From Photorhabdus cinerea (lineage in GTDB: Bacteria; Pseudomonadota; Gammaproteobacteria; Enterobacterales; Enterobacteriaceae): a DNA stretch of 64,000 bases. Location: NCBI RefSeq assembly GCF_011189575.1, contig NZ_PUJW01000012.1, positions 62,001-126,000 on the forward strand, read 5' to 3'. The notes beneath the pieces were generated by a model. It ran no database searches. It was given only the letters and a program-made list of their open reading frames with translations, and was not told where the DNA came from. The position numbers and the translations under genes were made by a program. This document shows positions 62,893-64,000 of the stretch, in pieces (position 1 is the stretch's first letter; each line of letters starts with the position of its first letter).

Positions 62893-63525
62893 TTATGCGT
62901 TATTAACTGTTAAACATATAATTCCGCCTTTTTCCAGTTCCATTAGTAACCGTTCCACCGATTCTTCAACGGGTTGTTGGCCTGAAAGATAAATTTCCGG
63001 GTTATCGGGAACCTCATAAACTGAATCAATCCCCGTAAAATGACGAATTTCACCCGCACGAGCTTTTTTATATAATCCTTTAGGATCACGGGATTCGCAG
63101 ATTTCCAACGGCGTATCGACAAAAACTTCAATAAATTGCCCCGGCTCCAGTAGTTCACGAACCTTTTGCCTCTCTGCTTTATGAGGGGAAATAAAAGCAG
63201 TCAGTACGACTAAACCAGCATCTACCATCAGATTTGTAACTTCACCCACACGGCGGATATTTTCCTGCCTGTCCTGTTCAGAAAATTCCAAATCACTGCA
63301 AAGGCCATGACGCAGATTATCACCATCAAGCAGATAAGTTTTTATCCCCCGTTGAAACAGTGCCTGCTCCAAAGCACCGGCCACAGTGGATTTCCCAGAA
63401 CCGGATAACCCCGTGAACCAAATAACCAATGCAGGATGTCCATTTTCAGCTTCCCGCTGCACTCTGGTCAGTTGATGCGCATGCCAGACCACATTTTCTG
63501 GCACCAAATTTTCAATATCAGCCAA
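62893..63525 (-). CDS. cysC: CysC, adenylylsulfate (APS) kinase
   Basis: Phosphorylates APS to PAPS in assimilatory sulfate reduction. The 210-residue product has Walker A WFTGLSGSGKSTVAGALE (near 31-48), LLDGDNLRHGLCSDLEFSEQDRQENIRRVGEV, the phosphorylated Ser region TAFISPHKAERQKVREL and the family DPKGLYKKARAGEI. One base separates it from cysN upstream. Intact. Confidence 0.97.
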   Translation of the reverse strand: MADIENLVPENVVWHAHQLTRVQREAENGHPALVIWFTGLSGSGKSTVAGALEQALFQRGIKTYLLDGDNLRHGLCSDLEFSEQDRQENIRRVGEVTNLMVDAGLVVLTAFISPHKAERQKVRELLEPGQFIEVFVDTPLEICESRDPKGLYKKARAGEIRHFTGIDSVYEVPDNPEIYLSGQQPVEESVERLLMELEKGGIICLTVNNA

Positions 63526-63526
63526 C

Positions 63527-64000
63527 TTATTTACCTCCCAGTAAATCTCTGGCCCCCCAGTGCGGGAAGTGGCGACGAATTAACCGGTTCAATTCCAGTT
63601 CAAATTCGCTGAATTCTTTTGGTCCTTCATAAACATTTGTCTGAATTTCACGCACCAAACCCGCGCCAACAGTAACATTAGTCAACCGATCAATAAAAAT
63701 AATGCCACCAGTATCACCATTTTGTTGATAGCTATCGAGCATTAATGGCTCTTCAAAAGAAAACTCCACCGACCCGATTGCATTCAAGGGCAAATCAACA
63801 GTGACCCGTTGTGTCAGGCTAGTGATATCCACTTGATACTGAATATTCTCAACTTTGCCACGACTCTTTTTACCCGCCACTTTGATATCAAGATTCTGTC
63901 CCTGCACCAAAGGCTGTTCAGACATCCATACCATATCCACCAACGCATGCCGAGTAACAATCATTTCATCATCAGCAGAAATCAGGAGATCTCCCCGGCT
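63527..64000 (-). CDS. cysN: CysN, sulfate adenylyltransferase GTPase subunit (C-terminal part)
   Basis: With CysD it makes APS from sulfate and ATP, driven by GTP hydrolysis. The visible 157 C-terminal residues (SRGDLLISADDEMIVTRHALVDMVWMSEQPLVQGQNLDIKVAGKK...) form the end of the EF-Tu-like beta-barrel domains 2 and 3. The frame is open to the window edge, so the GTPase domain lies outside. Order cysN-cysC is standard. Confidence 0.95.
   Translation of the reverse strand, partial: SRGDLLISADDEMIVTRHALVDMVWMSEQPLVQGQNLDIKVAGKKSRGKVENIQYQVDITSLTQRVTVDLPLNAIGSVEFSFEEPLMLDSYQQNGDTGGIIFIDRLTNVTVGAGLVREIQTNVYEGPKEFSEFELELNRLIRRHFPHWGARDLLGGK

Overview
The window looks like a chromosomal segment of a Photorhabdus species (Morganellaceae, insect pathogen and nematode symbiont). 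The evidence is an enterobacterial core in familiar order (ftsY-rsmD-yhhL, zntA-tusA-yhhQ, glpT-glpQ, epmA-frdABCD, mutS, rpoS-nlpD-pcm-surE-truD-ispF-ispD-ftsB, cysC-cysN), a moderately AT-rich composition, and two seven-bladed lectins of the fucose-binding PLL type known from Photorhabdus. The assignment rests on recall of families and gene order, not on a database search.

Layout. 1-1936: ftsY (with about nine and a half 51-bp repeats), rsmD, yhhL. 2091-5455: an AT-rich island that carries what I read as a minimal microcin C-type locus on the minus strand. It has a 7-codon mccA-like gene (MISIASN), an intergenic hairpin, an MccB-type adenylating enzyme and an MFS exporter whose last codons are replaced by an IS903-like element. 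5702-10661: zntA with a ZntR-type promoter, tusA, yhhQ behind a preQ1-I-like riboswitch, gldA. 10759-11760: a tandem DUF29 pair. 12265-15847: glpT, glpQ, epmA. 15971-18161: three paralogous fascin-like beta-trefoil genes inserted between epmA and frdA. 18934-22236: frdABCD.

22413-30986: an eroded type I-E CRISPR array and a six-gene interference operon (cas3-cse1-cse2-cas7-cas5-cas6e) with no cas1 or cas2. 31515-32955: a Fic-family protein with Gln at the catalytic His position and a large inverted repeat upstream. 33281-37477: Fur box, ECF sigma factor, FecR-type anti-sigma factor and a heme-type TonB receptor. 37657-44273: L-fucose catabolism (fucA divergent from fucPIK, then fucR). 44694-47971: a deleted lectin remnant and two complete fucose-lectin-type genes, so fucose binding and fucose use sit side by side. 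49089-49541: an orphan PemK/MazF-like toxin.

49952-53273: mutS and miaE. 53382-54013: higBA. 54068-55400: an IS605-type tnpB element with a frameshift. 55522-61675: the rpoS to ftsB block on the minus strand. 61835-62629: a yafN-like antitoxin gene followed by a twice-frameshifted yafO. 62893-64000: cysC and the 3' part of cysN.

The strongest candidate for an undescribed system is the mccA-mccB-mccC locus. Its peptide gene is far too short for ORF callers and shows the expected combination of seven residues, C-terminal Asn, strong Shine-Dalgarno, hairpin and MccB.
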